A stretch of 64,000 nucleotides of DNA from Bugula neritina (lineage: Eukaryota; Bryozoa; Gymnolaemata; Cheilostomatida; Bugulidae): the NCBI GenBank assembly GCA_964035545.1, contig OZ037771.1, positions 186,001 through 250,000 on the forward strand, given 5' to 3'. Shown piece by piece: positions 1 through 12,084 of this stretch. Position 1 is the stretch's first letter. Each line of letters opens with the position of its first letter. The notes beneath the pieces are model-generated. The model was given only the letters and a program-made list of their open reading frames with translations. It made no database searches and was not told the DNA's origin. The translations under genes and the position numbers were made by a program.

Positions 1-438
1 AATACTAGTAAAACTACAAGTATCTACTGTACACATCCACATAATGGCAATCATAGTGATATTGATTGCTGATAGTGACACTGATAGTATGAGACTCGGA
101 CTGAGTATAACTATTACTATGATCATGATTTATTGATTATCATTACTCATCAGGATAGCAAAGAAAATATTATGATAGCACTACCATAAATATTGTGTAT
201 TTATTATTAATTATAATATGCTTAATATAGCTAAAGTAGCCAGCTAGAGTGGAAGATGTCGACTCGCCAGAGTGAGTGCGATAAATGATAATCACAGTTT
301 CACAATCACTATCACTATGACTATCACTATCAGAGTCAGATTGAAATTAGTTGCCACCAGCAGGTGTTGTTTGGAACATCAAACATTTTGATATAATGTC
401 GTTGAAAAGTTTAAGATAAAATACTCAACAAAGTTTGG

Positions 439-2226
439 GTAACAGGCAGAGATGTAGTGGCAAAAACATTCTAGGCCATACTCTCAGGCCGGGGTTCAGG
501 GGGCCGCCCAGGCACCCGGCGGGGTCTGGGGCAGCGCCCCGCCGCTGAAGCCCTCAGAGCTCTTCTAATGCAAATTTATGCAATTTAAAGCCATTGTGAA
601 TTCTAATTCTTCTGAAAAAATCTGTGTTGAAATGTGCACCTCACTATTATTTTCATACCATACCAGCTACATGACCACTGGGCATTGCTGCAAACTATAT
701 AAATATTCAGTATTGTCCCATACCTGTTGACTGTAATTTTAAATGTAGTCTTACTCAACTGCAGTTAGGTTTGTTCTGACATGCACTAAGTCCAAACTGT
801 ACAGAACAATTGCTGAAGATCTCAAAAAGATGGAAGGATAAAGGCAGGTAACAAGTGCTCTTCAAATGCAACCTGATTATTTTATTAATAACTAATAGAC
901 TGACGTTCCCAGAAAAAGAATAATAGATCAGAAAAGAGGCAGATTGCAAATCAGAAAATGTGTGTTGGTTATTTATAAAGAGCAATTTGAATTGATAACT
1001 CATTGGCAAGCAGAAATTGGTTAAAAACCTAATTGGAGTTTATTAGAGTATTAGTCTAAACCATAAGGAGATACCACCACACCTTCTAACACACAATAAA
1101 GCACACCTAAGAAGAGTATGTTAACTTGGTTTTAAAATAAAACCCCTGAGCTTTCACTAGACACATCAAGGAAACATACCCCAAATGAAAGAATTTGACA
1201 GGTTTAATATGTGTTAACCTAGAAGATGATTAAATATAAAGCCAAATGTTAGTTATTACAATCAACCATAAACTGTTACTTATGGTGGTGTACAGTTTGC
1301 AAAACCTCATTGCATTGATATAATTAACATGCAATAACGCTAGGTTTTTGAGCAAAATGTGGACATAGTACCTGTAGACCTCAGTGATAAATTTTCGTTA
1401 ACCTCTCCTACACAACTGGTACTGTTTCTTGAAGACATTTTGATTTTATTTCTGGATTTTTGATTTTATTTTTGGATTTCATGTTGGTTTTTTAAAATTC
1501 CATTGCTTATTGACAAAATACAAGTCCACACAAGATAGATAAGGGCAACTTTCTAGCTGTCACTGCCTAATTGTGCTAGAATAAAAATTTAAAAACCATG
1601 TTGTAGATCTTCCTGTTCCTTAGAGCACCTGCTTTTTCGAGTTTTCAATATTTTTTTTGCAAAGTTATAGACAAAAAACTACCCATTTTGGCCAATTTTA
1701 TCTGAAAAGTTTATTTTTCAAAATCTGCCAAATATCTCAGCAGGAAAGTATGGTATTGGAATAGAACAAACACTGTCGGAAACCTGAGAAATTTATGCAT
1801 AGCAAATTTTTTGATCCTTTCAATAGCCTTCATAGATTTTCTACAAATTAGTGATTTATACACTTAAATGAAATATTTCTTCCTTAGCAATCACCAATGC
1901 TCAGCACTTCGAGCTTCAGTGAACACGTAGAGATGAGAAGATGGAATGTTGATAGCTGCTTATTATTCATAGTGTAATCTCAGGCTAAACAATCACAAGT
2001 AGGCAACACGCATGCCACCCACATAGCATTAACATAACAAGAACTTAAACTAGATTGTGAGAGAAATTTATGATATTCTCAGTGAGGATGCCCTAACTAT
2101 CCTGTGCACTAATCATTTTTCAAAAATATTATGCCCATACGGGCGTATGGCCTAGAACAGTCTATTTTCTTCTAGGCCATACGGCGTATGGGACCGTATG
2201 GGTACCACTACATCCCTGGTAACAGG
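439..2226. mobile_element. Non-autonomous hAT-like DNA transposon with 8-bp target duplication
   Basis: The element spans 447–2218 (1,772 bp). It begins CAGAGATGTAGTGG and ends with the inverse of CAGGGATGTAGTGG, giving 14-bp terminal inverted repeats with one mismatch. It is flanked by perfect 8-bp direct repeats GTAACAGG at 439–446 and 2219–2226. An 8-bp target duplication with termini starting CAGRG is the hAT superfamily signature. No transposase reading frame is present inside (the longest frame is about 84 codons with no recognisable domain), so it would depend on a transposase made elsewhere. A very GC-rich patch (482–560) lies near the left end, in sharp contrast to the AT-rich interior, and a long hairpin lies near the right end. 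The family assignment rests on termini and target duplication only. Confidence 0.82.
2133..2192. repeat. Subterminal hairpin of the hAT-like element
   Basis: Arms 2133–2157 and 2170–2192 are almost perfect inverted copies, sharing TTCTAGGCCATACG and GTATGGG, separated by a 12-base loop. The motif TTCTAGGCCATAC also occurs once near the left end at 469–481. Subterminal repeats of this kind are typical transposase-binding or fold-back structures of hAT elements; that role is inferred. Confidence 0.7.
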
Positions 2227-3829
2227 GTTGCTTTAGCTGTCAGTTGAGACTTTGAAAAAAGATTGCGTAAGCAACAGTGTCAGAGTCACAGTTACTACTA
2301 CCAGTAATGAGTATAAATGGCTATCTTGCCGTTAGAAAGTTTAAAAACTCCCGCGTTAAATTATCTACGGGTTTATCAATTCCGCCTTTATAGAAAATAT
2401 TTTATTGCTATTCCCAGTCGAACCAAACGTTGTTGCCGAACGCGAAAGCTGCCTCCATTTTGGTAAAGTTCGAATTTATTTCTAGAATATCATTAAAATA
2501 ATCTATTGTTATTTCTCGTTTTGTAATACATCTTCTTGATTTTTTTGTTTAATTTAATGCACTTGTTACTATTTGTTCAACTAATGATCCTTTAGTTTCT
2601 TTGATTAATTTAATGTAAAAAATAGTTATCGAATTACTGCGATAGTTTTTCGGGGACAAATTCACATTAATTTAATAAATATTTTACTAGTTTCACTTTG
2701 ACTTCAGTTATTGACTTATTCAACAATAAAATAATAATGAAATCGCTCTTTGGTATCATAAATAGAATATACTTATAGTAATACACATATGAATAAGAAT
2801 TGAAAGTTAAATGAATAATCAATTGTACTTGTTAATATTATTATTTGTGATTGTATTCATATTGATATTCAATTTCATAAGAATTAACTATTAAGATAAT
2901 TCACGGCCATCAACTTCAAGACTCCAGAATCACTATCAGTATCAGAATGATGTTCAAGTTCAACTTCATGTTGATGTTCATGCTCATATTGCTGCTGAAA
3001 TCTAAATGTAATAATTAATATTATAATTTAATAACTTTAGTTAAAATAGACTTATTCTTATTTTAATTACTTGCTAATTAATAAGTTAATAAGTAATCGT
3101 TTAGTAATAGTTATACTTATACTTATAGACTTGTAATTATTACTTATTAGTTATACTTATAGTAATATCAATTTATTACTAATACTAATAGTAATACTAA
3201 TAGTAATAGTCTTACAGTTACTGTTACCAGTTTAAACTTTAGTTATTCATTATGATTATTGGAATTAAATTTGATTCTAGTGGTATACTTATAGTTATAC
3301 TTATAGTATTGGTAATATCGAATATAATTATACTATTAGTGACTATCAATACCAAGTTCAATATAATATCAAAATGTAAATTGTAAGCACTGAGTCAAAA
3401 TAAAAATTAGTAAAGATTAAGATGATTTAAATTATTAAACTTGATATAATTTTTTAAATTATAATTTTATGAATTTTCATTTCAATGTTATAGTTTTAAT
3501 TTTATTTCATATGAATAATAAATATAATTGTAACTGATTTATAATATGTTAATATTATAACTAACTGTAATTTATGATATGTTAATATTATTTCATTGTG
3601 ATTAGAGTGGTATTTAATAATGGTATTTGTGTTCATTTTCTAGTATATGTAATATTCTTGTTGGTAAAGTTCAAAGTTGGAAGCATTTTGTAAAAAAATG
3701 TTAAAATAGTTTGCTACATGTTGGATCCAACCAATCAGTTAGCACTATCAAACGCCCATGTGTTGTGCAGACCAGATAACTTACTTGTTGCAGTTTTCAT
3801 AGACCCTGTGAGAGTGAGCAGTTGGCAGG
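2227..3829. other. AT-rich non-coding DNA upstream of the zinc-finger gene
   Basis: No reading frame or transposon ends were recognised. Much of 3000–3350 is low-complexity TA/TAGT sequence with short irregular repeats of ACTTATAG. The last 100 bases probably contain the promoter of the zinc-finger gene, including a CCAAT element at 3731. Confidence 0.5.
3731..3735 (+). promoter_or_regulatory. CCAAT box upstream of the zinc-finger gene
   Basis: CCAATCAG lies about 100 bp before the predicted start codon at 3830, a usual position for an NF-Y site. No TATA box is evident. The function is inferred from position and motif only. Confidence 0.35.
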
Positions 3830-6800
3830 ATGTCCGCCTCTCAGCCAACAGATATTCATATTGCTATTGAGATGCCACTGGGCGATGACGAGGTTAGCCA
3901 ATCAGATGTAGTTTCTAAGGTCACTGCATCTGCTGCCGATAGCAACGCCTCAGAGTGAGTAATGTTTATGAGTTGAGTATGAGTAGAGTATCAGTAGAGT
4001 AATAGTAGAGTTTATAGTAGAGTAATAATAGAGTAATAGTAGAGTATATAGTAGAGTATCAGTAGAGTAATAGTAGAGTATCAGTAGAGTAATAGTAGAG
4101 TATATAGTAGAGTATCAGTAGAGTAATAGTAGAGTAATAGTAAAGTATCAGTAGAGTAATAGTAGAGTATCAGTAGAGTAGTAGTAGAGTATCAGTAGAG
4201 TTTATAGTAAAGTATCAGTAGAGTAATAGTAGAGTATCAGTAGAGTTTATAGTAGAGTAATAATAGAGTAATAGTAGAGTATATAGTAGAGTATCAGTAG
4301 AGTAATAGTAGAGTATCAGTAGAGTAATAGTAGAGTAATAGTAAAGTATCAGTAGAGTAATAGTAGAGTATCAGTAGAGTAGTAGTAGAGTATATAGTAG
4401 AGTATCAGTAGAGTAATAGTAGAGTATCAGTAGAGTAGTAGTAGAGTATCAGTAGAGTTTATAGTAAAGTATCAGTAGAGTATCAGTAGAGTATTAATAG
4501 AGTATTAGTATCACTATTTTCCTCTTCTGTAGCAGTGAAAACGTCCTACAGCTGAATCTAACTGGCGACTCTCTGCACAAGTTTGCTAAGATTCTACAAG
4601 ACAAGGGCCTGCAGACGGCAGAGGAAGCTGTTCAGTACTTCTACTCACTGCATAACAAGTAGAGTTGTCTTCTCACTTCCCTCCTCCTTTCTTAAAATAC
4701 TCTCGGAATTTGCAGTCATTGAAATGTTTTCTCATGTCGCTAGTTTAATATTTCATTTAAGAGGTTAGAGATTGTGCTCCTTGGCTTGTTGCATTCTTTA
4801 GTGGCCAGTGTGATGTTTCAGGAAAGAGGGGTTGTCTGCTCAACCTTCAAACTCAAGGTCAAGAGGTCGACCCAAGGGTTCACGTAATAAAGTAATGGCT
4901 GAAGACTCGTCGGATTTCGTCACTCCGGGAATTGACTTGGAGGATGAAGATGATGAACCCGGTGTGTGACCCAGTAGCAGCTCAGTAGCAGCTCAGTAGC
5001 AGCTCAGTAGCAGCTCAGTAGCAGCTCAGTAGCAGCTCAGTAGCAGCTCAGTAGCAGCTCAGTAGCAGCTCAGTAGCAACTCAGTAGCAGCTCAGTAGCA
5101 ACTCAGTAGCAGTTCAGTAGCAGCTCAGTAGCAACCCAGTAGCAGCTCAGTAGCAGCTCAGTAGCAACTCAGTAGCAGTTCAGTAGCAGCTCAGTAGCAA
5201 CCCAGTAGCAGCTCAGTAGCAGCCCAGTAGCAGCCCAGTAGCAGCTCAGTATCAGCTCAGTAGCAGCCCAGTAGCAGCCCAGTAGCAGCTCAGTAGCAAC
5301 TCAGTAGCAGCTCAGTAGCAGCTCAGTGGCAGCTCAGTAGCAACCCAGTAGCAGCTCAGTAGCAGCTCAGTAGCAGCTCAGTAGCAGCTCAGTAGCAGCT
5401 CAGTAGCAGCTCAGTATCAGCTCAGTAGCAGCTCAGTAGCAACTCAGTAGCAGCTCAGTAGCAGCTCAGTAGCAGCCCAGTAGCAGCCCAGTAGTATCAG
5501 TATAATACGGTGTATTAGAGTAATAGTAAAGTGAGTTGGTGGTTGTCACTGCAGGGACTGTACTTGTGGACGGTGTTAGGAAGAGTACACGTAGAAAGAA
5601 GGATCCATTCAAGAAGAGTGAATACATATCCATACATAAACTGGAGAACATAGAGGATATTAACCTGGGAGAGGAGCAGCTATCACAGTGGGTGAGATAA
5701 ATATGTCCCTGTAATATCATATGTCCCTGTAATATCATATGTCCCTGTAATATCATATGTCTCTGTAATATCATATGTCCCTGTAATATCATATGTCCCT
5801 GTAATATCATATGTCCCTGTAATATCATATGTCCCTGTAATATCATATGTCTCTGTAATATCATATGTCCCTGTAATATCATATGTCTCTGTAATATCAT
5901 ATGTCCCTGTAATATCATATGTCCCTGTAATATCATATGTCTCTGTAATATCATATGTCCCTGTAATATCATATGTCTCTGTAATATCATATGTCTCTGT
6001 AATATCATATGTCCCTGTAATATCATATGTCCCTGTAATATCATATGTCCCTGTAATATTATATGTCCCTGTAATATCATATGTCCTTGGAATATCATAT
6101 GTCCCTGTAATATTATATGTCCCTGTAATATCATATGTCTCTGTAATATCACATGTCCTTGTAATATCATATGTCCCTGTAATATCATATGTCCCTGTAA
6201 TATCATATGTCCCTGTAATATTATATGTCCCTGTAATATCATATGTCCCTGTAATATCATATGTCCCTGTAATATCATATGTCCCTGTAATATTATATGT
6301 CCCTGTAATATCATATGTCCCTGTAATATCATATGTCTCTGTAATATCATATGTCCTTGTAATATCATATGTCTCTGTAATATCATATGTCTCTGTAATA
6401 TCATATGTCTCTGTAATATCATATGTCCCTGTAATATCATATGTTCCTGCAACATATGGTAATACAGCTGGTACTTGTGTTACAGGATGTTGAGGGTGAT
6501 GAAGGACTGATAGACATTGAAGACAACCAGCCCATATTCATCTCGCCCACTGACGTGCCAACTCAACTGTCTGATGCGGCGCCCTCTGGTGACAAAGAGC
6601 ATGACTCTCAGCACGCCATACGCATCATCCGCTTCAAGCAGAAGACTTCTTCCTATCCACGAGTTACCAGAACCAAATCTGCAGTCAGGACTAGAAAAGG
6701 TGGAGGTTTGTTGAACGTTTAAATCTAATGCAATTAGTAGCATGACCTTGACTTTCACCGTGAGGTCATAACCTGTGTTGTGTGTAGTTGGACGGCCGAG

Positions 6801-8400
6801 GAGACGTGCGAGAGAGGCGGTGCTGTTCAAGTCAGAGGAGGAGACTCAGAACTGTCAGAGGTGTGGGGAGCACTTCGCCACGTTGTCGGCTCTGAGGAGT
6901 CACAAAATGAAGGTGCACAGTAAGTGTGTACAGAGTATAGAGTAGTACTAGTAGTAGTAGTAGTAGTAGTAGTAGTAGCAGTAGTAGTAGTAGTAGTAGC
7001 AGTAGTAGTACTAGCAGTAGTAGTAGTAGTACTAGTAGTAGTAGTAGTAGTAGCAGTAGTCTACATAGTGTAAGCTCAGTTTGTTACTTGCTGGGCAGGC
7101 CGACAGAACCACCCCTACTTCTGTGAACACTGCGAGTACACGGCTATGTTTGAGTGTGACATGAAGAGACACCAGCTGGTGCACCTCACGGAGAAGGTGT
7201 TCAGGTGTCACATCTGCGACTTTGCCACCAACTGGGAGCGCAACTTGAGTCTGCACATTGAGAATGTTCACTCTAACAAGGAGCCATGGAAGTGTGACAG
7301 GTGCGACGTCAAGATCTACAACCATAGCAAGGTGAGACACCCAGCTGGTGCACTCAGCTAGTAGTAAGGTGAGACACCCAGCTAGTAGTAAGGTGAGACA
7401 CTCAGCTGGTAGTAACGTGAGACACTCAGCTAGTAGTAAGGTGAGACACTCAGCTAGTAGTAAGGTGAGTCACTCAGCTAGTAGTAAGGTGAGTCACTCA
7501 GCTGGTAGTAAGGTGAGTCACTCAGCTGGTAGTAAGGCGAGACACTCAGCTGGTAGTGAGGTGAGACACTCAGCTGGTAGTAAGGTGAGTCACTCAGCTG
7601 GTAGTAAGGTGAGTCACTCAGCTGGTAGTAAGGTGAGACACTCAGCTAGTAGTAAGGTGAGACACTCAGCTAGTAGTAAGGTGAGTCACTCAGCTAGTAG
7701 TAAGGTGAGTCACTCAGCTGGTAGTAAGGTGAGTCACTCAGCTGGTAGTAAGGCGAGACACTCAGCTGGTAGTGAGGTGAGACACTCAGCTAGTAGTAAG
7801 GTGAGACACTCAGCTAGTAGTAAGGTGAGTCACTCAGCTAGTAGTAAGGTGAGTCACTCAGCTGGTAGTAAGGTGAGTCACTCAGCTGGTAGTAAGGCGA
7901 GACACTCAGCTGGTAGTAAGGTGAGACACTCAGCTGGTAGTAAGGTGAGTCACTCAGCTGGTAGTAAGGTGAGTCACTCAGCTAGTAGTAAGGTGAGACA
8001 CTCAGCTGGTAGTGAGGTGAGTCACTCAGCTGGTAGTAAGGTGAGTCACTCAGCTAGTAGTAAGGTGAGACACTCAGCTGGTAGTAAGGTGAGTCACTCA
8101 GCTGGTAGTAAGGTGAGACACTCAGCTAGTAGTAAGGTGAGACACTCTGCGGGTAGTTTCTAGTAGATGTGTATGTATAGGCTTCTGTTATTGGCTCTAG
8201 GTGAAGCAACATCAGCTATCCCACAATCCTAATGCACTCAAGTGTAACCAGTGCGATTTCCTGTTTGAGACGACTGCTAAACTACAGTGGCACATCAACA
8301 ACATGCATGTGAAAGAGCTGTCTAAACTACAATGTACAGAGTGTTCTTATGTGGCCACAACTTCGTGAGTTTAGTATAGACTATCTATTACACTGTATGC

Positions 8401-8469
<69 letters not shown>

Positions 8470-11400
8470 CATATATATATTACTAGTATATAATATACAT
8501 ATTACCATAGTGTAGTATACAGAGTGTATATAGTATAGTATATAACATACAGAGTGTATAGAATAGTATATATAACATACAGAGTGTATAGAATAGTATA
8601 TATAACATACAGAGTATATAGAATAGTATATATAACATACAGGGTGTATAGCATAGTATATATAACATACAGGGTGTATAGCATAGTATATATAACATAC
8701 AGAGTGTATAGCATAGCATAGTATATATAACATACAGAGTGAACCTGCGGCTGCACCTCAAGAACAAACACAACATCGAGCAGCGACAGCGAGAGCGGCA
8801 GGTGAGGAGGAAGAAGGAGGAGGTGTGTGACATTTGCAACAAGAGGCTGATAAATGCCGACCAGAAGGAAGTGCACATGCAGATACACGAGCCAGGTAAC
8901 CGTGACAACCCAAAGCCGTACTACTGTAATGTGTGTGACGCCAGGTGTGCTGACATCAACCAGATGGTGCGACATCGCGCCATCCACTCCGAGGAGAAGC
9001 CCTTCGCTTGTAAACACTGCAACTATCGGAGTCGGTGGAAGAAGGACCTCAAGACCCATGAGATGATTCACACAGGTATGTCTTGTGTGCTCTCCCTCTC
9101 TCCCTCTCTCTCTTAGTATAGTGTATACTGTATATCTACAGTTAGTATAGTGTATACTGTATATCTACAGTTAGTATAGTGCATACTGTATATCTACAGT
9201 TAGTATAGTGTATACTGTATGTCTACAGTTAGTATAGTGTACACTGTATATCTACAGTTAGTATAGCGTACACTGTATATTTACAGTTAGTATAGTGTAT
9301 ACTGTATATCTACAGCTAGTATAGTGTGTACTGTATATCTACAGGAGTCAAGAACGTACGCTGCCCTCACTGCAACTACACCTGCTACACCAGACAAAGA
9401 CTGAGAGCCCATCTTATCAAACACGATGAGAGTCGTCACCACCTCTGCCCTCTCTGCAACATGGCCTTCAAGTCTAAGCAGGCCCTCCGTATGCACACCA
9501 TGTACCACACGGGGGAGGCCGCTTACTCGTGAGTTGCTATCACACCTGTGTACCAGTACAATACTAGTTCTAACTATATGTGTACCAGTACAATACTAGC
9601 TCTAACTATATGTGTACCAGTACAATACTAGTTCTAACTACATGTGTACCAGTACAATACTAGTTCTAACTACCTGTGTACCAGTACAATACTAGTTCTA
9701 ACTACCTGTGTACCAGTACAATACTAGTTCTAACTATATGTGTACCAGTACAATACTAGTTCTAACTATATGTGTACCAGTACAATACTAGTTCTAACTA
9801 CATGTGTACCAGTACAATACTAGTTCTAACTATATGTGTACCAGTACAATACTAGCTCTAACTATATGTGTACCAGTACAATACTAGTTCTAACTATATG
9901 TGTACCAATACAATACTAGCTCTAACTATATGTGTACCAATACAATACTAGCTCTAACTATATGTGTGTAGGTGCAACAATGATACGTAGGTGTGACTAC
10001 TATATGTAGGTGTGACCTGTGTGAGTTCCGCACTGTGACAGAGATGAGGTTGAAGAAACATAAGATGAGACACACAGATGAGAGGAATTATTCCTGTAAC
10101 TTGTGTGGCAAAAGATTCAAACAGCCACACCACGTCACCCAGCATAGGTACGGCTACCTTACCTTTATATTACTATATTACTACTCTGTATTATTATACT
10201 CTATGTGTTCTATTCTGTATTACTACACTGATATATTACTACACTGATATATTACTATACTGATATATTACTACACTGATATATTACTACACTGATATAT
10301 TACTATACTGATATATTATTACACTGATATATTACTACACTGATATATTACCACACTGATATATTACTACACTGATATATTACTATACTGATATATTACT
10401 ATACTGATATATTATTACACTGATATATTACTACACTGATATATTACTACACTGATATATTACTATACTGATATATTATTACACTGATATATTACTACAC
10501 TGATATATTACCACACTGATATATTACTACACTGATATATTACTACACTGATATATTACTATACTGATATATTACTATACTGATATATTATTACACTGAT
10601 ATATTACTACACTGATATATTACTACACTGATATATTACTATACTGATATATTATTACACTGATATATTACTACACTGATATATTACCACACTGATATAT
10701 TACTACACTGATATATTACTACACTGATATATTACTATACTGATATATTACTACACTGATATATTACCACACTGATATATTACTACACTGATATATTACT
10801 ATACTGATATATTACCACACTGATATATTACTACACTGATATATTACCACACTGATATATTACCACACTGATATATTACTACACTGATATATTACTACAC
10901 TGATATATTACTATACTGATATATTACTACACTGATATATTACCACACTGATATATTACTACACTGATATATTACTATACTGATATATTACCACACTGAT
11001 ATATTACTACACTGATATATTACTATACTGATATATTACTATACTGATATATTACTATACTGATATATTACTACACTGATATATTACTACACCGATGTAT
11101 TACTACACTGATATGTTACTACACTGATATATTATTATACAGAGATATCGTACACCTGGGAAAACCCAGTTACCGAGAGAGGAAGAGAATTGCTCTTCAA
11201 CAAAGTGCTGCCGAAGCTCTGGGAAGTCTGAATGCGGCAGATATTGCTTATTCTGGACAGACGACTTACGTAAGTTCAACTCCAGTATTTTGTCTCAACT
11301 CTCATCTGTCAAAGTCCGGATAATGTTCTTCCTTCCAGACTGTAGCTCAGCCTCAGTTCTCACCTTCCTTTTAGACTGTGGTCAATGATGACGGGTCGAC

Positions 11401-12084
11401 GACTCTACTGGATATCCAAGCTATGCAGCCGTCTAGAGTGGCGGAGGAGACGCAGTATGTGATGGTAGAGACTCCAGCCGGCTACCAGTACGTGGCTGTG
11501 GTAATGCCTGAGACAGCAGACGTGCAGTCAGCAGGGTGAGTTATTCTATAATATGTACTCTGTATGTACTGAGTATACAATATTATATATGCTCATGTTA
11601 CGTACTCTGTACTGAGTATACAATATTATATATACTCAGTATACTATATGTTACGTACTCTGTACTGAGTATACAATATTATATATACTCAGTATACTAT
11701 ATGTTACGTACTCTGTACTGAGTGTACAATATTATATATACTCAGTATACTATATGTTACGTACTCTGTACTGAGTATACAATATTATATATACTCAGTA
11801 TACTATATGTTACTCTGTACTGAGTATACAATATTATATATACTCAGTATACTATATGTTACGTACTCTGTACACTATACTATATACTCACCGTATATAT
11901 TATGAACTATAGGCTGGTGACTGACACATCTCAAGTATCTGCAGACACCACCAACATGGAAGACTCCACACCACTTCTGCTCTCCCAGGCCTCTGGTGTC
12001 TTCTACTCCACATCTGCCGTCTCTTCTGTTGAAGCCGAATCTGGCCAATCAGTGGAGAACCTCGTGGCTCTACCCACAGACTAG
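3830..12084 (+). CDS. 13-finger C2H2 zinc-finger protein with AT-hooks (798 aa)
   Basis: Exons: 3830–3954, 4533–4658, 4822–4961, 5555–5691, 6486–6705, 6788–6919, 7099–7331, 8201–8364, 8738–9075, 9345–9528, 10010–10147, 11143–11269, 11375–11535, 11913–12084; frame is kept at every GT–AG junction. An acidic N-terminal half carries an AT-hook (RGRPKGS, about residue 98) and a second basic GRPRRR motif (about 251). Thirteen C2H2 fingers follow (about residues 273–650), from CQRCGEHF through CNLCGKRF; several are atypical (CDICNKRL has a short basic stretch before it). The C-terminal ~150 residues are Thr/Val/Ser-rich with no recognised domain. The expected role is sequence-specific DNA binding in the nucleus. 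Finger number and AT-hooks recall large regulators such as ZNF335, but finger spacing and order do not match well enough to claim orthology. The start codon is the first ATG of the open exon. Confidence 0.9.
3961..4500. repeat. Minisatellite in zinc-finger gene intron 1
   Basis: Irregular 11–18-bp units built from AGTAGAGTATC and AGTAATAGTAGAG fill almost the whole intron and begin 7 bases after the 5′ splice site. Confidence 0.9.
4970..5505. repeat. 11-bp minisatellite in zinc-finger gene intron 3
   Basis: About 48 copies of CAGTAGCAGCT and close variants fill the intron, starting 9 bases after the donor site. Confidence 0.95.
5700..6462. repeat. 18-bp minisatellite in zinc-finger gene intron 4
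   Basis: About 41 copies of ATGTCCCTGTAATATCAT with few variants (CTC, CTT). The unit is a multiple of 3, so a long open frame appears on the minus strand; it is a repeat artefact and not a gene. Confidence 0.95.
6935..7062. repeat. TAG trinucleotide microsatellite, intron 6
   Basis: About 40 copies of AGT/TAG with scattered AGC interruptions lie between exons 6 and 7 of the zinc-finger gene. Confidence 0.9.
7329..8160. repeat. 24-bp minisatellite of the intron 7 splice donor
   Basis: About 34 copies of a 24-bp unit start at the exon 7/intron 7 boundary. Every unit contains TAAG|GTGAGA or TAAG|GTGAGT, the same junction used at 7331/7332, followed by CACTCAGCTGGTAG. The unit length keeps one frame open for 271 codons, which explains a spurious reading frame here. 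Confidence 0.95.
8400..8737. repeat. TA microsatellite and 30-bp acceptor-containing repeat, intron 8
   Basis: 8400–8480 is (TA)n. From about 8500, some eight 30-bp units each contain ATAACATACAG|AGTG; the last copy is the functional 3′ splice site of exon 9 (8737/8738). Confidence 0.9.
9115..9344. repeat. 29-bp acceptor-containing repeat, intron 9
   Basis: About eight copies of a 29-bp unit ending CTGTATATCTACAG; the last copy supplies the real acceptor of exon 10 (9344/9345). Confidence 0.92.
9545..9970. repeat. 32-bp minisatellite, intron 10
   Basis: About 13 copies of a 32-bp unit containing TGTGTACCAGTACAATACT. Immediately after it, GTAGGTGTGAC is present twice (about 9987 and 10007); only the second gives an open exon 11. 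Confidence 0.92.
10205..11135. repeat. 16-bp minisatellite, intron 11
   Basis: Nearly 60 copies of ACTGATATATTACTAC with C/T variants run up to the acceptor of exon 12 at 11142. Confidence 0.95.
11545..11890. repeat. About 53-bp repeat, intron 13
   Basis: About six copies of a unit containing TACGTACTCTGTACTGAGTA and TATATACTCAGTATAC. The repeat is internally palindromic (TACTGAGTATA and TATACTCAGTA). Confidence 0.88.

Noticed and set aside
439-2226. Miniature CACTA or piggyBac element
   Set aside because: Those leave 3-bp or TTAA duplications; the perfect 8-bp duplication fits hAT.
5466-6455. Minus-strand 329-codon frame of repeated MILQGH
   Set aside because: It is the 18-bp intron minisatellite read in an open frame; the unit length, not coding selection, keeps it open.
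7348-8163. 271-codon frame of VRHSAGSK repeats
   Set aside because: Intronic 24-bp donor array; the real exon ends at 7331, and the frame linked to exon 7 stops at 7361.
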